The translations under genes and the position numbers were made by a program. A stretch of 64,000 bases of DNA from SG8-41 sp963699525 (lineage in GTDB: Bacteria > Pseudomonadota > Gammaproteobacteria > Burkholderiales > SG8-41): contig CAVOUI010000018.1 of assembly GCA_963699525.1 (NCBI GenBank), positions 62,001 to 126,000 of the forward strand, written 5' to 3'. Of this stretch, positions 1 to 8,370 are shown in pieces. Every line of letters starts with the position of its first letter. Position 1 is the first letter of the stretch. The notes below the pieces were generated by a model. It saw nothing but the letters and a program-made list of their open reading frames with translations. It was not told where the DNA came from and did not search any database.

Positions 1-273
1 GGTCGCTCCCAGGATTGCGACCTGGTCGTGACCGACAGTTACGCCTCGCGCCGGCACCTCTCGATCAAGCTCGTGCGCACGCATTTCTACTTGTTCGATC
101 ACAGCATCAACGGCACCTTCGTGTCGCTCGGCAGCGGGGAAGAGGTGCATGTGCTGCGGCGCGAACTGCTGCTCGATGGGGCCGGACAGATCTGCGTCGG
201 GCGCAGCCGCGTGGAGCGGCCGCTGCGGGTCGTCAACTTCGAGCCCGACCGGCGGTCGATGTACCGGGTCTGA
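1..273 (+). CDS. FHA-domain protein, C-terminal fragment
   Basis: The frame is open from the first base, so the start lies outside the window and only about 90 C-terminal residues are seen. They form the second half of a forkhead-associated (FHA) domain: a Gly-Arg-Ser start, then SRRH and, about 20 residues on, NGTF. In FHA domains these parts bind phosphothreonine peptides. FHA domains occur in signalling proteins, some fused to adenylate cyclases or secretion components; which kind this is cannot be told from the fragment. The next gene converges on it from the opposite strand, with stops only a few bases apart. Confidence 0.7.
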   Translation, partial: GRSQDCDLVVTDSYASRRHLSIKLVRTHFYLFDHSINGTFVSLGSGEEVHVLRRELLLDGAGQICVGRSRVERPLRVVNFEPDRRSMYRV

Positions 274-279
274 CGACCC

Positions 280-1161
280 TTACTTGTCGTCGGCGAGTTC
301 CCGCGTCACGTCGAGGCCGTTGCGCCCTTTGCTGCGCGCCTGTTCCGGGCTTTCCCTTCCGAGCGACGTCGCGGCGACCATGGCGTAGACATCCGTCGCG
401 CCCTCGAACATGCGCCGCGTGAGTCCGAGCTCGCCGAAAGTCTTGGCGATCTCCTGCATCTCTGGCACCCAGCGGTAGGCCTTGGGCGGCATGACCGCGA
501 TGTTCTTCATCTGCCATTCGAAGACGTCGCTACGGCTCTCGCGCAGCTCCTTCTCCAGCGCCTGCTCGACGCCGAGCTTGCGCGCGGCCACCAGCAGCTC
601 CACCGCCAGCGCCGTCGTGCCCTTGGTCATCGCGGCGTAGCACATCTTGACGCCCGACGCGTCGCCCACGCGCTCCGACATGACCCGCACCAGCAGGTTG
701 GGGTGTTGGATGGTCTCGAAAAGATAGGCATCCGGCCCCGAGACGTAGATGCGGGGTCGGTCCTTCTCCCCGCGTGGAGGCGGCCCGATGATGCCACCGT
801 CGATGAACATCCCGCCCGCGTCGCGGATCATGCGGTCCGCGTCGCGCGCCGTTTGCGGCGAGACCGCATTGAGATCGGCGAACGCGATCCTGCGGCCGGT
901 CTTTTTCATGGCAGCAGCCACCTGGCGCGCCACATTGAGCGCCTCGCCGGGATTGATGACGGATAGCACCAGCTCGCAGGTTGCCACCAGCTTCTCCATC
1001 GAGCCGCAGTCGGCGAGACCGGCCGCGCGCGCGAGCGCCCGGGTGCGCTCGCTGCGGCCGTCGAGCGCGGCGTGCACGCCGAAGCCGGCTTCCTTCAGGC
1101 GGCCCGCGATGGCCTGGCCCATGTCGCCCGGACTGACGACGCCGACGTTCCTGATCTCCAT
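280..1161 (-). CDS. NAD(P)-dependent dehydrogenase of the 3-hydroxyisobutyrate/6-phosphogluconate type (DUF1932 C-terminus)
   Basis: The product has 293 residues. An N-terminal Rossmann fold begins MEIRNVGVVSPGDMGQAIA, matching the GxGxMG pattern of beta-hydroxyacid dehydrogenases in a loose form. The all-alpha second half includes GVKMCYAAMTKGTTALAVE, where the lysine of the G-x-x-x-K motif region is expected. The start at 1161 is preferred over a longer frame because AAAGGAGT lies just upstream. The substrate is unknown. It is divergent from the MFS transporter gene, with 78 bases between starts, so the two may share control. Confidence 0.7.
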   Translation of the reverse strand: MEIRNVGVVSPGDMGQAIAGRLKEAGFGVHAALDGRSERTRALARAAGLADCGSMEKLVATCELVLSVINPGEALNVARQVAAAMKKTGRRIAFADLNAVSPQTARDADRMIRDAGGMFIDGGIIGPPPRGEKDRPRIYVSGPDAYLFETIQHPNLLVRVMSERVGDASGVKMCYAAMTKGTTALAVELLVAARKLGVEQALEKELRESRSDVFEWQMKNIAVMPPKAYRWVPEMQEIAKTFGELGLTRRMFEGATDVYAMVAATSLGRESPEQARSKGRNGLDVTRELADDK

Positions 1162-1186
1162 GCGGACTCCTTTCGTGATTGCGGGC

Positions 1187-1195
1187 GTTAGAATA
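1187..1195 (+). promoter_or_regulatory. Candidate -10 region (GTTAGAATA)
   Basis: TAGAAT resembles a sigma-70 -10 box and lies about 45 bases before the MFS start. The same nine bases occur at 22198-22206, also upstream of a gene start. No convincing -35 box is visible. Confidence 0.3.
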
Positions 1196-1239
1196 CCGCG
1201 TTTTCGCCGCACCCGGCGGCAGTTCCCGCCGCCGTTTCC

Positions 1240-2385
1240 ATGACCATCTACGTCATCCTTTTCCTCGGCCTGCTCAACTGGACGTGCTTCATGAGCAGCC
1301 GCGTCCTGATGTCGCTCTACGCCATCGAGCTGGGCGCCTCCGCCGCCGCGATCGGCCTGCTTATCGCCCTCTACGGCCTCGGTCCGCTCCTGCTCTCGGT
1401 GCAGGCCGGAAAGATTTCCGATCGCATCGGAAGCTACCGCCCGATCGTTCTCGGATCCGCCGGCCTTGCCGTCGGGCTCGCCATTCCCTACCTGTTGCGC
1501 GGGCTATCCGTACTCTATGCCGCGGCGCTGATCATCGGCGTCGCGCTCGTCTTCCTCAACGTCGCCTTGCAGCACCTCATTGCTTCAATCGGGGGCGCAG
1601 AGCAGCGCACCCGGAACGTCAGCTATCAGAGCCTGGCGATCGCGCTCGGCGGGCTGATCGGCCCGCTGCTGGTCGGGATCTCGATCGACCACCAGGGGCA
1701 CGTGCCGACGTTTCTCTATCTCGCGCTCACCGTCGCCGCTTCATGCGCGGGATGGTGGCTGTGCCGCAGGTTGATCCCGCGATCCGAACCGACCACCAAG
1801 CCCGACGCCGGCGGCGGAGCGTTCGGGATGCTTGCGCAACCCCGCATGCGCAGCGTGATCATCTCGAGCGCTCTCGTCGTCGCCGGTGTCGACCTGTACG
1901 CGTTCTACATGCCGATCTACGGGCACTCCATCGGCCTCTCGGCCACCATGATCGGTGTCGTGCTCGGCGCGCACGCCACGGCCCAGTTCGTGGTGCGGAC
2001 CCTGCTGCCGCGGCTGGTGCGCCGCTGGGGCGAAGACTCGGTATTGGCCGCGGCGATGTTCACGGCCGGGGCGATCTTCCTCCTGTTCCCATTCGTGGAG
2101 AAGGTCGCGTTTCTCCTGCTGCTGTCGTTCGGTCTCGGCCTCGGCCTCGGCGTGGGACAACCCTTGTCGGTGATCATGACCTATAACCGGGCGCCGGTGG
2201 GCCGCACCGGGGAGGCGCTCGGCCTGCGCTTCACGCTGGTGAACCTCACGCACATGGTGATCCCGCTCGCCTTCGGCACGATCGGCTCGGCGCTCGGGCT
2301 CGCGACCGTCTTTCTCGCCAACTCGGCGCTGATGCTGGGTGGCGGCTACGCCCACCGTCAGTCGTCGAAGGGCAAGCCGGTGTAG
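1240..2385 (+). CDS. MFS transporter
   Basis: This 381-residue integral membrane protein has about 12 hydrophobic segments. A major-facilitator loop motif follows the second segment: LGPLLLSVQAGKISDRIGSYRP, with the acidic and basic residues of the G-x-x-x-D/E-R/K motif as GKISDRIG. This is a proton-driven secondary carrier family. The substrate is not readable from sequence, though the position next to pobA and the phthalate-type genes fits uptake or export of an organic acid. Its 3' end overlaps the 3' end of pobA by 28 bases on opposite strands. Confidence 0.8.
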   Translation: MTIYVILFLGLLNWTCFMSSRVLMSLYAIELGASAAAIGLLIALYGLGPLLLSVQAGKISDRIGSYRPIVLGSAGLAVGLAIPYLLRGLSVLYAAALIIGVALVFLNVALQHLIASIGGAEQRTRNVSYQSLAIALGGLIGPLLVGISIDHQGHVPTFLYLALTVAASCAGWWLCRRLIPRSEPTTKPDAGGGAFGMLAQPRMRSVIISSALVVAGVDLYAFYMPIYGHSIGLSATMIGVVLGAHATAQFVVRTLLPRLVRRWGEDSVLAAAMFTAGAIFLLFPFVEKVAFLLLLSFGLGLGLGVGQPLSVIMTYNRAPVGRTGEALGLRFTLVNLTHMVIPLAFGTIGSALGLATVFLANSALMLGGGYAHRQSSKGKPV

Positions 2386-3548
2386 TTCTCGGCGAGCGCA
2401 GTGGAGGCCGCCTTCGAGTGGACGAGATAGTCGAGCTCGGCGAGCTGCAGGCGGGTCCGCAGCGGCCCCTCCCCGGGGAAACGGTGCAGGAGGGTCGTCA
2501 TCCACCACGAGAAGCGCTGCGCGTGCCAGATGCGCCTGAGACAGGCCGCGGAATAGCGCTCGAGTAGATCCATGCCGCGGCCCGCGTAATGGGCGGCGAG
2601 CGCCCGCGCCAGGATGCGGACATCCGCCACCGCGAGATTGAGGCCTTTCGCGCCGGTCGGGGGCACGATGTGCGCCGCGTCCCCGGCGAGGAAGAGTCTG
2701 TGATACTGCATCGGCTCGACGACGAACCCGCGCATCGCGGTGATTCCCTTCTGCAGTATGGGCCCCTCCCGCAGATTGACGCCGCCGCCGGTGCCGAGGC
2801 GCGTGCGGAGCTCCTCCCAGATGCGATCGTCGGGCCAGTTCGCGAGGTCCTCGTCAGGGGTGCATTGCAAGTACAGCCGCGAGACGCGCGTCGTGCGCAT
2901 GGTGAAGAGCGCGAAGCCCCGCTCGTGGTGCGTGTAGATCAGCTCGGGCGACACCGGAGGCGTCTCGGCCAGCACCCCGAGCCACGCGAACGGGTAGTGA
3001 TGGTCGTAGACCGTCAGCAAGCCTGCGGGGATGGAATCGCGGCAGATTCCGTGGAAGCCATCGCAGCCGGCGATGAAGTCGCATGCCAGCTCGCGCTCGG
3101 CGCCATTTTCGCGGTAGCGGACGCGCGGCGTCGGGCCGGAGAATTCGTGCACGCTGACGTCGCTCACCTCGAAGCGGATCTCGCCGCCCGCGTCGAGGCG
3201 GGCCTTGACGAGGTCCTTGATGACCTCGTGCTGTGCGTAAATGGTGACCGTGCGTCCGCCCGTGAGCGCGGTGAGGTCGATGCGATGGCCACTCCCGCCG
3301 AAGCGCAGCTCGATGCCGTGATGGACCAGGCTCTCGCGCTTGAGCCGCTCGCCGACACCGCATTCGACCAGAAGGTCGACCGTCCCCTGCTCGAGGAGGC
3401 CGGCGCGGATGCGCTCTTCGATGTACTGCCGGCTGCGGTTCTCGAGCACGACCGAGCGCACGCCTGCGAGGTGCAGCAGGTGCGCAAGCAGCAACCCGGC
3501 CGGCCCGGCGCCGATGATCGCAACCTGGGTTCGCGCTGTGTGCACCAT
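2358..3548 (-). CDS. pobA: 4-hydroxybenzoate 3-monooxygenase
   Basis: This flavoprotein hydroxylates 4-hydroxybenzoate to protocatechuate with NAD(P)H and oxygen. The 396-residue length is close to the 394 of known PobA. The FAD dinucleotide motif GAGPAGLLLAHLL sits at residues 12-24. The second FAD motif LAGDAAHIVPPTGAKGLN is near 280-300, and the tail LAENYTGLPF is typical of the family. The start at 3548 places the FAD motif at the usual distance from the N terminus; a longer frame has no support. It is divergent from the Rieske ferredoxin gene. Its product feeds the LigAB dioxygenase encoded further right. An FNR-like site lies 31-44 bases upstream. Confidence 0.93.
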   Translation of the reverse strand: MVHTARTQVAIIGAGPAGLLLAHLLHLAGVRSVVLENRSRQYIEERIRAGLLEQGTVDLLVECGVGERLKRESLVHHGIELRFGGSGHRIDLTALTGGRTVTIYAQHEVIKDLVKARLDAGGEIRFEVSDVSVHEFSGPTPRVRYRENGAERELACDFIAGCDGFHGICRDSIPAGLLTVYDHHYPFAWLGVLAETPPVSPELIYTHHERGFALFTMRTTRVSRLYLQCTPDEDLANWPDDRIWEELRTRLGTGGGVNLREGPILQKGITAMRGFVVEPMQYHRLFLAGDAAHIVPPTGAKGLNLAVADVRILARALAAHYAGRGMDLLERYSAACLRRIWHAQRFSWWMTTLLHRFPGEGPLRTRLQLAELDYLVHSKAASTALAENYTGLPFDD

Positions 3549-3578
3549 GCCGTTCGCCGCCCCGGGGGAGCGGCCATT

Positions 3579-3592
3579 TTGACATAGATCAA
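3579..3592. promoter_or_regulatory. FNR/ANR-like box upstream of pobA
   Basis: TTGAC-N4-ATCAA matches nine of ten defined positions of the FNR/CRP-family half-sites TTGAT-N4-ATCAA. It sits in the 158-base divergent region between pobA and the ferredoxin gene, 31-44 bases upstream of the pobA start. Role inferred only. Confidence 0.4.
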
Positions 3593-3688
3593 CATCGCTC
3601 CACCGGCAGGGTCCTACCATGCGCACGCCCGGTCGGGCACGGGCGCACCGGGCGGGGGAGAGCGCGGCGCAGTCTCCCGGCAAGAGGG

Positions 3689-3694
3689 TAAAAT
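3689..3694 (+). promoter_or_regulatory. Candidate -10 box (TAAAAT) before the Rieske ferredoxin
   Basis: TAAAAT matches five of six positions of the -10 consensus. A transcript from here would begin about six bases before the ATG at 3707, giving an almost leaderless message. No clear -35 box is seen. Confidence 0.3.
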
Positions 3695-3706
3695 ACGCGC
3701 CCAGGA

Positions 3707-4036
3707 ATGAAGGACGGGAAGCTGGTGCCGCTATGCGGCGTATCGGATGTTGCCCCGGGCTGCGCGTTGCGCGCGGAAAGCGGCGGCTGCGTCTACGCGG
3801 TATTCAACGTCGACGGCGCCATTCACGTCACCCAGGACGAATGCACGCACGGACCGGGGTCGCTGTCGGAGGGCTACATACTCGACGACGAAGTCGAGTG
3901 CCCGTTCCACCAGGGGCGGTTTCACATCGCAAGCGGGCGCGCGACCTTCGCCCCGGCGACCGACCCGCTCAAGGTGTGGACGGTGAGAGTCGTCGACGGC
4001 AGGGTATGCATCGATCCCGCCGAGCATGGGGGATGA
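3707..4036 (+). CDS. Rieske [2Fe-2S] ferredoxin
   Basis: This 109-residue soluble protein carries a complete Rieske motif: CTHG at residues 46-49 and CPFH at 65-68, giving two Cys and two His cluster ligands. Such small ferredoxins pass electrons to ring-hydroxylating oxygenases. The oxygenase gene starts 40 bases downstream, so the pair probably works together. No ferredoxin reductase is in the window. The ATG at 3707 lies directly behind AGGA, too close for a normal ribosome site. A GTG at 3725 with AAGGA upstream is an alternative start that would leave the domain intact. Confidence 0.85.
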   Translation: MKDGKLVPLCGVSDVAPGCALRAESGGCVYAVFNVDGAIHVTQDECTHGPGSLSEGYILDDEVECPFHQGRFHIASGRATFAPATDPLKVWTVRVVDGRVCIDPAEHGG

Positions 4037-4076
4037 ATCTCGGTGTTGAGCGATTTGGGTTGAGAGGAGTTGAACC

Positions 4077-5369
4077 ATGGCACTGACTCACGAGCAGAAC
4101 GAGCAATTGACGCGGACCGGTCAGGGCACGCTCCTCGGCGATCTGTTCCGGCGCTACTGGATCCCGGCGCTGCTGGCCGAGGAAGTCGCCGAGAAGGACG
4201 GGGCGCCGGTCCGCGTGCAGCTGCTGGGCGAGAAGCTGGTGGCGTTCCGGGACACGGATGGCCGCGTCGGCGTGATCGATGAGTTCTGCGCGCACCGCGG
4301 CGTGTCGCTGTGGTTCGGGCGCAACGAGGAGTGCGGGCTGCGTTGCCCCTACCACGGCTGGAAATACGATGTGAACGGGCAGTGCGTCGATCTGCCGTCC
4401 GAGGCGGAGGAATCCGGGATGCGCGCCCGGATCAAGCTCAAGTCCTATCCGTCCATCGAGCAGGGCGGCGTCATCTGGATCTACATGGGGCCACCCCAGC
4501 TCAAGCCGGAGCCGCCCGCGCTGGAGTGGACGCTGGTACCGGCCGCGAACCGCTTCGTGTCCAAGCGGGTCCAGGAATGCAACTATCTCCAGGCAATCGA
4601 GGGCGGCATCGATTCGAGCCACGTGTCGTTCCTGCACAGCGGGGCGCTCAACCGCGATCCCCTGTTCAAGGACGGCAAGGAGCGGTCGAACCGCTACAAC
4701 CTGTCCGACCGCATGCCGCATTTCGACGTCGTGGAGTACGAGGGCGGGCTGTTGATCGGCGCGCGCCGCCAGGCGGACAACGACCGCTGGTACTGGCGCA
4801 TCACGCCCTTCATCATGCCGTGGCACACGCTCATCCCGCCGCGCGCGGGGCACCCGATCGGCGGGCATGCCTGGGTGCCGATCGACGACGAGAATTGCTG
4901 GGCATGGTCGATCAACTACCATCCCAAGCGCGCGCTGACCGCGGTCGAGGTGAAGGCGATGGCGGAGGGCAAGGGCATACACGTGAAATACGTGCCCGGC
5001 ACCTTCATCCCGCTTGCCAACAAGAGCAACGATTACCTGATGGACCGCGCGACGCAGAAGATCGGCACCAATTACAGCGGCATCGAGGGCATTGCGATGC
5101 AGGACGCATCGCTCCAGGAAAGCATGGGGCCGATCCAGGACCGCACCCAGGAGAATCTCTGCTCGACCGACAACGGCATCATCATGACGCGGCGCCTGCT
5201 GCTCAAGGCGGGGAAGGACAACCGCGAGGGGAAGCCGTTGCCGGGCCTCAAGCCCGAGACGCAGCGTGTGCGCTCGTGCGCCGTCGAGCTGCCGAAGAAC
5301 GTCAAGTTCAAGGAAGGCGCGCGGGAAGGGCTGTTCCGCCCGCTCGACACCGATCCCGTCACCGTCTAA
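4077..5369 (+). CDS. Rieske non-heme iron oxygenase, phthalate 4,5-dioxygenase type
   Basis: This 430-residue terminal oxygenase has a Rieske domain with Cys71-x-His73 and Cys90-x2-His93, in CAHRG and CPYHGW. The mononuclear iron site lies in EGGIDSSHVSFLHSG, with Asp179, His182 and His187. The layout and length match phthalate 4,5-dioxygenase (Pht3/OphA2). Neighbours support this: a Rieske ferredoxin upstream and a 4,5-dihydroxyphthalate decarboxylase-like gene downstream. Related oxygenases act on other aromatic acids or O-methyl groups, so the substrate remains an inference. A start near 4077 follows a GAGAGGAG ribosome site. Confidence 0.85.
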   Translation: MALTHEQNEQLTRTGQGTLLGDLFRRYWIPALLAEEVAEKDGAPVRVQLLGEKLVAFRDTDGRVGVIDEFCAHRGVSLWFGRNEECGLRCPYHGWKYDVNGQCVDLPSEAEESGMRARIKLKSYPSIEQGGVIWIYMGPPQLKPEPPALEWTLVPAANRFVSKRVQECNYLQAIEGGIDSSHVSFLHSGALNRDPLFKDGKERSNRYNLSDRMPHFDVVEYEGGLLIGARRQADNDRWYWRITPFIMPWHTLIPPRAGHPIGGHAWVPIDDENCWAWSINYHPKRALTAVEVKAMAEGKGIHVKYVPGTFIPLANKSNDYLMDRATQKIGTNYSGIEGIAMQDASLQESMGPIQDRTQENLCSTDNGIIMTRRLLLKAGKDNREGKPLPGLKPETQRVRSCAVELPKNVKFKEGAREGLFRPLDTDPVTV

Positions 5370-5413
5370 CGGTCGGTCATCCGTCGTCAGTCGTCACTAG
5401 GGGAGGGAAGGCG

Positions 5414-6412
5414 GTGGCGAAGGCCAGGCTGCGCCTGACACTGTCCATCTGGGACTACGACCGCACGCGGGCGCTCGCCGACGGCAGCGTGCGGCCCGAA
5501 GGCATCGAGTTGAACGTGCTCGAGCTGCCGGTGGAGGAGACGTTCTTCCGTATGGCGCGCTTCCGCGAATTCGACCTCGCGGAGATGTCGATGTCGTCGT
5601 ACACGGTCTCGCTCCACCGCGATCCCCAGCCCTTCATCGCGCTCCCGGTGTTTCCCTCACGCTTTTTCCGCCACTCCTGCATTTTCGTCTCGGCGAAGAG
5701 CGGCATCCGCGAGCCGAAGGACCTCGTCGGGAAGCGCATCGGCACGCCCGAGTACCAGATGACGGCGCCGGTCTGGATCCGCGGCATCCTGTCCGACGAC
5801 TACGGCGTGAAGGCCGACAGCGTCGAGTACTGGACGGGGGGCGAGGAAGAGACCCAGCGCGACGAGAAGATCAAGCTCGATCTCCCGCCCAACTTCAAGG
5901 TGCGGCCGATCGGTCCGGACAAGACGCTCTCGGCGATGATCGCGGCGGGAGAGATCGACGCGCTGCACACGGCGCGCGCCCCCTCGACGTTCCGGACGCG
6001 GCCCGAGGCGGTGAGGCGCCTGTTTCCGGATTTTGTCGAAGTGGAGCGCGAGTACTACCGGCGCACGAAGATCTTCCCGATCATGCACGTGGTGGCGATC
6101 CGCCGCGAGATCTACGAGAAGAACCGCTGGATCGCGATGTCGCTGTATAAGGCCTTCGTCGAGGCGCAGCGCCGCGTCTATCAGGGGTTCGCGCAGACCG
6201 CCGCGCACAAGGCGATGCTGCCGTGGCAGAACGCCCACGTCGAGGACGCGGTGCGCGAGTTCGGAGACGACTGGTGGCCGTACGGATTTCACGGCAACCG
6301 CCACGTGCTCGACACGTTCCTGCGCTACCACCACGAGCAGGGGCTGTCGAAGCGGCGCCTGAAGCCGGAGGAGATGTTTGCCCCGGAAACGATGGAAGCC
6401 TTTAAAATCTGA
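5414..6412 (+). CDS. 4,5-dihydroxyphthalate decarboxylase-like protein
   Basis: The 332-residue product has a solute-binding-protein-like fold without a signal peptide. Its length matches the 4,5-dihydroxyphthalate decarboxylase (Pht5) group. That enzyme removes one carboxylate to give protocatechuate. Landmarks are the start of strand one (LTLSIWDYDRTRAL), FRHSCIFVSAKSGI near residue 90, and the C-terminal DDWWPYGFHGN segment. The GTG at 5414 is chosen because GGGAGGGAAG lies just before it; the open frame reaching further upstream runs antisense-like through the oxygenase gene and is spurious. Order oxygenase-decarboxylase matches known phthalate operons. The dihydrodiol dehydrogenase expected between them is not here. 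Confidence 0.8.
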   Translation: MAKARLRLTLSIWDYDRTRALADGSVRPEGIELNVLELPVEETFFRMARFREFDLAEMSMSSYTVSLHRDPQPFIALPVFPSRFFRHSCIFVSAKSGIREPKDLVGKRIGTPEYQMTAPVWIRGILSDDYGVKADSVEYWTGGEEETQRDEKIKLDLPPNFKVRPIGPDKTLSAMIAAGEIDALHTARAPSTFRTRPEAVRRLFPDFVEVEREYYRRTKIFPIMHVVAIRREIYEKNRWIAMSLYKAFVEAQRRVYQGFAQTAAHKAMLPWQNAHVEDAVREFGDDWWPYGFHGNRHVLDTFLRYHHEQGLSKRRLKPEEMFAPETMEAFKI

Positions 6413-6439
6413 CACCCGCCACCCATCACGGACCTGCCG

Positions 6440-7477
6440 ATGATCATCGACATACACGGCCACTACACCACCGAGCCACAGGCGCTGCATGCCTTCCGCG
6501 ACAAGCAGCTCGCGGGGCTCCTCGACGCCGCGCGCAAGCCGGCCACCACCGACCTCGGGATCAGCGACGAAGCTCTTGTGAAGAGCGTCGCGCCCCAGCT
6601 CAAGTTCCAGAAGGAGCGCGGCAGCGACCTGACGGTGTTTTCTCCGCGCGCGTCCGGAATGGCCCACCACGTCGGCAGCGAGGCGATCAGCGCCGAATGG
6701 ACGCGGATCTCCAACGACCTGATCCACCGCATTTGCACGTTGCTGCCGGAGAACTTCGTCGGCGTTGGCCAGCTCCCGCAATTTCCCGGCGCTCCTCCGA
6801 AGAACTGCATTCCAGAGCTCGAGCGCATCGTGAAGGAGCTCGGATTCGTCGGCGTCAATCTCAACCCCGACCCCTCCGGCGGGAACTGGAGCGGCCCGCC
6901 GCTGACCGACCGGAGCTGGTACCCGCTCTACGAAAAGCTGTGCGAGCTCGAAGTGCCGGCGATGATCCACGTCTCCTCGTCGTGCAACCCGAATTTCCAC
7001 GCGACGGGCGCGCACTACATCAACGGCGACACCACGGCATTCATGCAGCTCATCCAGGGCAATCTCTTCAAGGATTTCCCGACGCTGAAGTTCATCATTC
7101 CCCACGGCGGCGGGGCGGTGCCGTTCCACTGGGGCCGCTACCGCGGGCTTGCCCAGGACATGAAGAAGCCGCTGCTCACCGAGCACCTGCTGAAGAACGT
7201 CTTTTTCGACACCTGCGTCTACCATCTGCCGGGCATCGAGCTGATGTCAAAAGTCATCCCGGTGGACAACATCCTGTTTGCCTCCGAGATGGTCGGCGCG
7301 GTGAAGGGCATCGATCCGGAGACCGGGCACTATTTCGACGACACCAAGCGCTACATCGACCAGCTGAAGGGCTTGAGCGAGAAGGACATTCACAGGATCT
7401 TCGAGGGCAACGCGCGCCGCGTCTATCCGCGTCTCGACCGGCTGCTCGCGAAGCGCGGCAAGCACGGCAACAAGTGA
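6440..7477 (+). CDS. ligJ: 4-oxalomesaconate hydratase-like amidohydrolase
   Basis: The product has 345 residues and belongs to the amidohydrolase-2 family. It begins MIIDIHGHYTTEPQAL, carrying the metal-binding H-x-H pair. IPHGGGAVPFHWGRYRG follows near residues 215-231. The C-terminal DDTKRYID and FEGNARRVYPRLD blocks are as I recall them in LigJ of the protocatechuate 4,5-cleavage pathway. LigJ hydrates 4-oxalomesaconate to 4-carboxy-4-hydroxy-2-oxoadipate. ligA, ligB and ligC are 16 kb away on the same strand, which supports the call. A related decarboxylase of the same family cannot be fully excluded. Confidence 0.75.
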   Translation: MIIDIHGHYTTEPQALHAFRDKQLAGLLDAARKPATTDLGISDEALVKSVAPQLKFQKERGSDLTVFSPRASGMAHHVGSEAISAEWTRISNDLIHRICTLLPENFVGVGQLPQFPGAPPKNCIPELERIVKELGFVGVNLNPDPSGGNWSGPPLTDRSWYPLYEKLCELEVPAMIHVSSSCNPNFHATGAHYINGDTTAFMQLIQGNLFKDFPTLKFIIPHGGGAVPFHWGRYRGLAQDMKKPLLTEHLLKNVFFDTCVYHLPGIELMSKVIPVDNILFASEMVGAVKGIDPETGHYFDDTKRYIDQLKGLSEKDIHRIFEGNARRVYPRLDRLLAKRGKHGNK

Positions 7478-7502
7478 CGCTCCTCACAACCAGGATCTCG
7501 GC

Positions 7503-8363
7503 ATGGCACTCACACGACTGAATGGAATCATCCGCGCGCTCGAATCCGGCCAGCACGCCTTCACGACCTTCATGCCGCCCGACGTCGAGGCGGCGATCGC
7601 ACTGCAACCCTCGAAGTACGACGGCGTCGTGTTCGAGGGCGAGCACAACGGGTGGGACATACGCACCCTCCGGGACTGCCTTCAGTACCTGCTCAATCGC
7701 GCGCAGATCGTGAAGTCCGGATCGGTCGCGCCCGCGGTGACGCCGACGGTGCGCATTCCGCCCAACGGCAACGAGAAGAACCAGTTCTTCGCCAAGCAGG
7801 CGCTCGATCTCGGCTACTACGGCATCATCTGGCCGCACGTCAGCACGGTGGAAGAGGCCTACAACGCGGTCGCCGCGTGCCGCTATCCGCGCCTGAAGGG
7901 GAAGCCGCTCTATGAGCCGGCGGGCATCCGCGGCGACGGGCCGGGGCAGGCGGTGCGCTACTGGGGCGTCTCGCAGCAGGAATATTACGAGCGCGCAGAC
8001 GTCTGGCCGCTCAATCCCCAGGGCGAGATCTTCGTCGTCCTGATGATCGAGGACACCGCGGGCATCGCGAACCTCGATCAGATGCTCAAGAACGTGCCGG
8101 GCATCGGCGCCGTCCTGATCGGGGAAGGCGATCTCTCCCAGGAGCTCGGCTATCCGCGCCAGTACGAGCACAAGGTCGTGCTCGACGCGATGGCGCAAGT
8201 GGTCGCGACCTGCAAGAAGCACAATGTCGTCGTCGGCCACCCGCACGTCGAGGCCTCAAATGCACAACGGATCATCCAGGAGGGCTACCGCTACCTCATG
8301 TGCGCCGCGCCGCGCAGCTTCGCCACCCTCGAGAAGGCCCGCGGCCTCGCCGGCCGTTCGTGA
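7503..8363 (+). CDS. HpcH/HpaI-family aldolase
   Basis: This 286-residue TIM-barrel protein belongs to the class II pyruvate-type aldolase family (HpcH/HpaI, related to citrate lyase beta). The FEGEHNGWD segment near residue 43 carries the base-type acidic residues. VVLMIEDTAGI near 180 carries the metal-binding Glu and Asp, and IGEGDLSQELG near 205 the second Asp. These enzymes cleave 2-oxo acids to pyruvate plus an aldehyde or oxaloacetate. Lying 25 bases behind the LigJ-like gene, it could perform the last step of the 4,5-cleavage route, normally done by the unrelated LigK. That role is inferred from position. Confidence 0.72.
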   Translation: MALTRLNGIIRALESGQHAFTTFMPPDVEAAIALQPSKYDGVVFEGEHNGWDIRTLRDCLQYLLNRAQIVKSGSVAPAVTPTVRIPPNGNEKNQFFAKQALDLGYYGIIWPHVSTVEEAYNAVAACRYPRLKGKPLYEPAGIRGDGPGQAVRYWGVSQQEYYERADVWPLNPQGEIFVVLMIEDTAGIANLDQMLKNVPGIGAVLIGEGDLSQELGYPRQYEHKVVLDAMAQVVATCKKHNVVVGHPHVEASNAQRIIQEGYRYLMCAAPRSFATLEKARGLAGRS

Positions 8364-8370
8364 CTCCCCG

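Noticed and set aside
3579..3584. TTGACA as a -35 box for the ferredoxin gene
   Set aside because: No -10 box at 16-18 bases downstream; it is better explained as half of the FNR-like site.
4310..5413. Long upstream extension of the dihydroxyphthalate decarboxylase frame
   Set aside because: It lies out of frame within the Rieske oxygenase gene, has the arginine-rich composition of a high-GC shadow, and GTG 5414 has its own ribosome site.
5657..7225. Long minus-strand open frame opposite the decarboxylase and LigJ-like genes
   Set aside because: Composition is typical of antisense frames in high-GC DNA (many Arg, His, Val, Leu), with no family motif; the plus-strand genes are certain.
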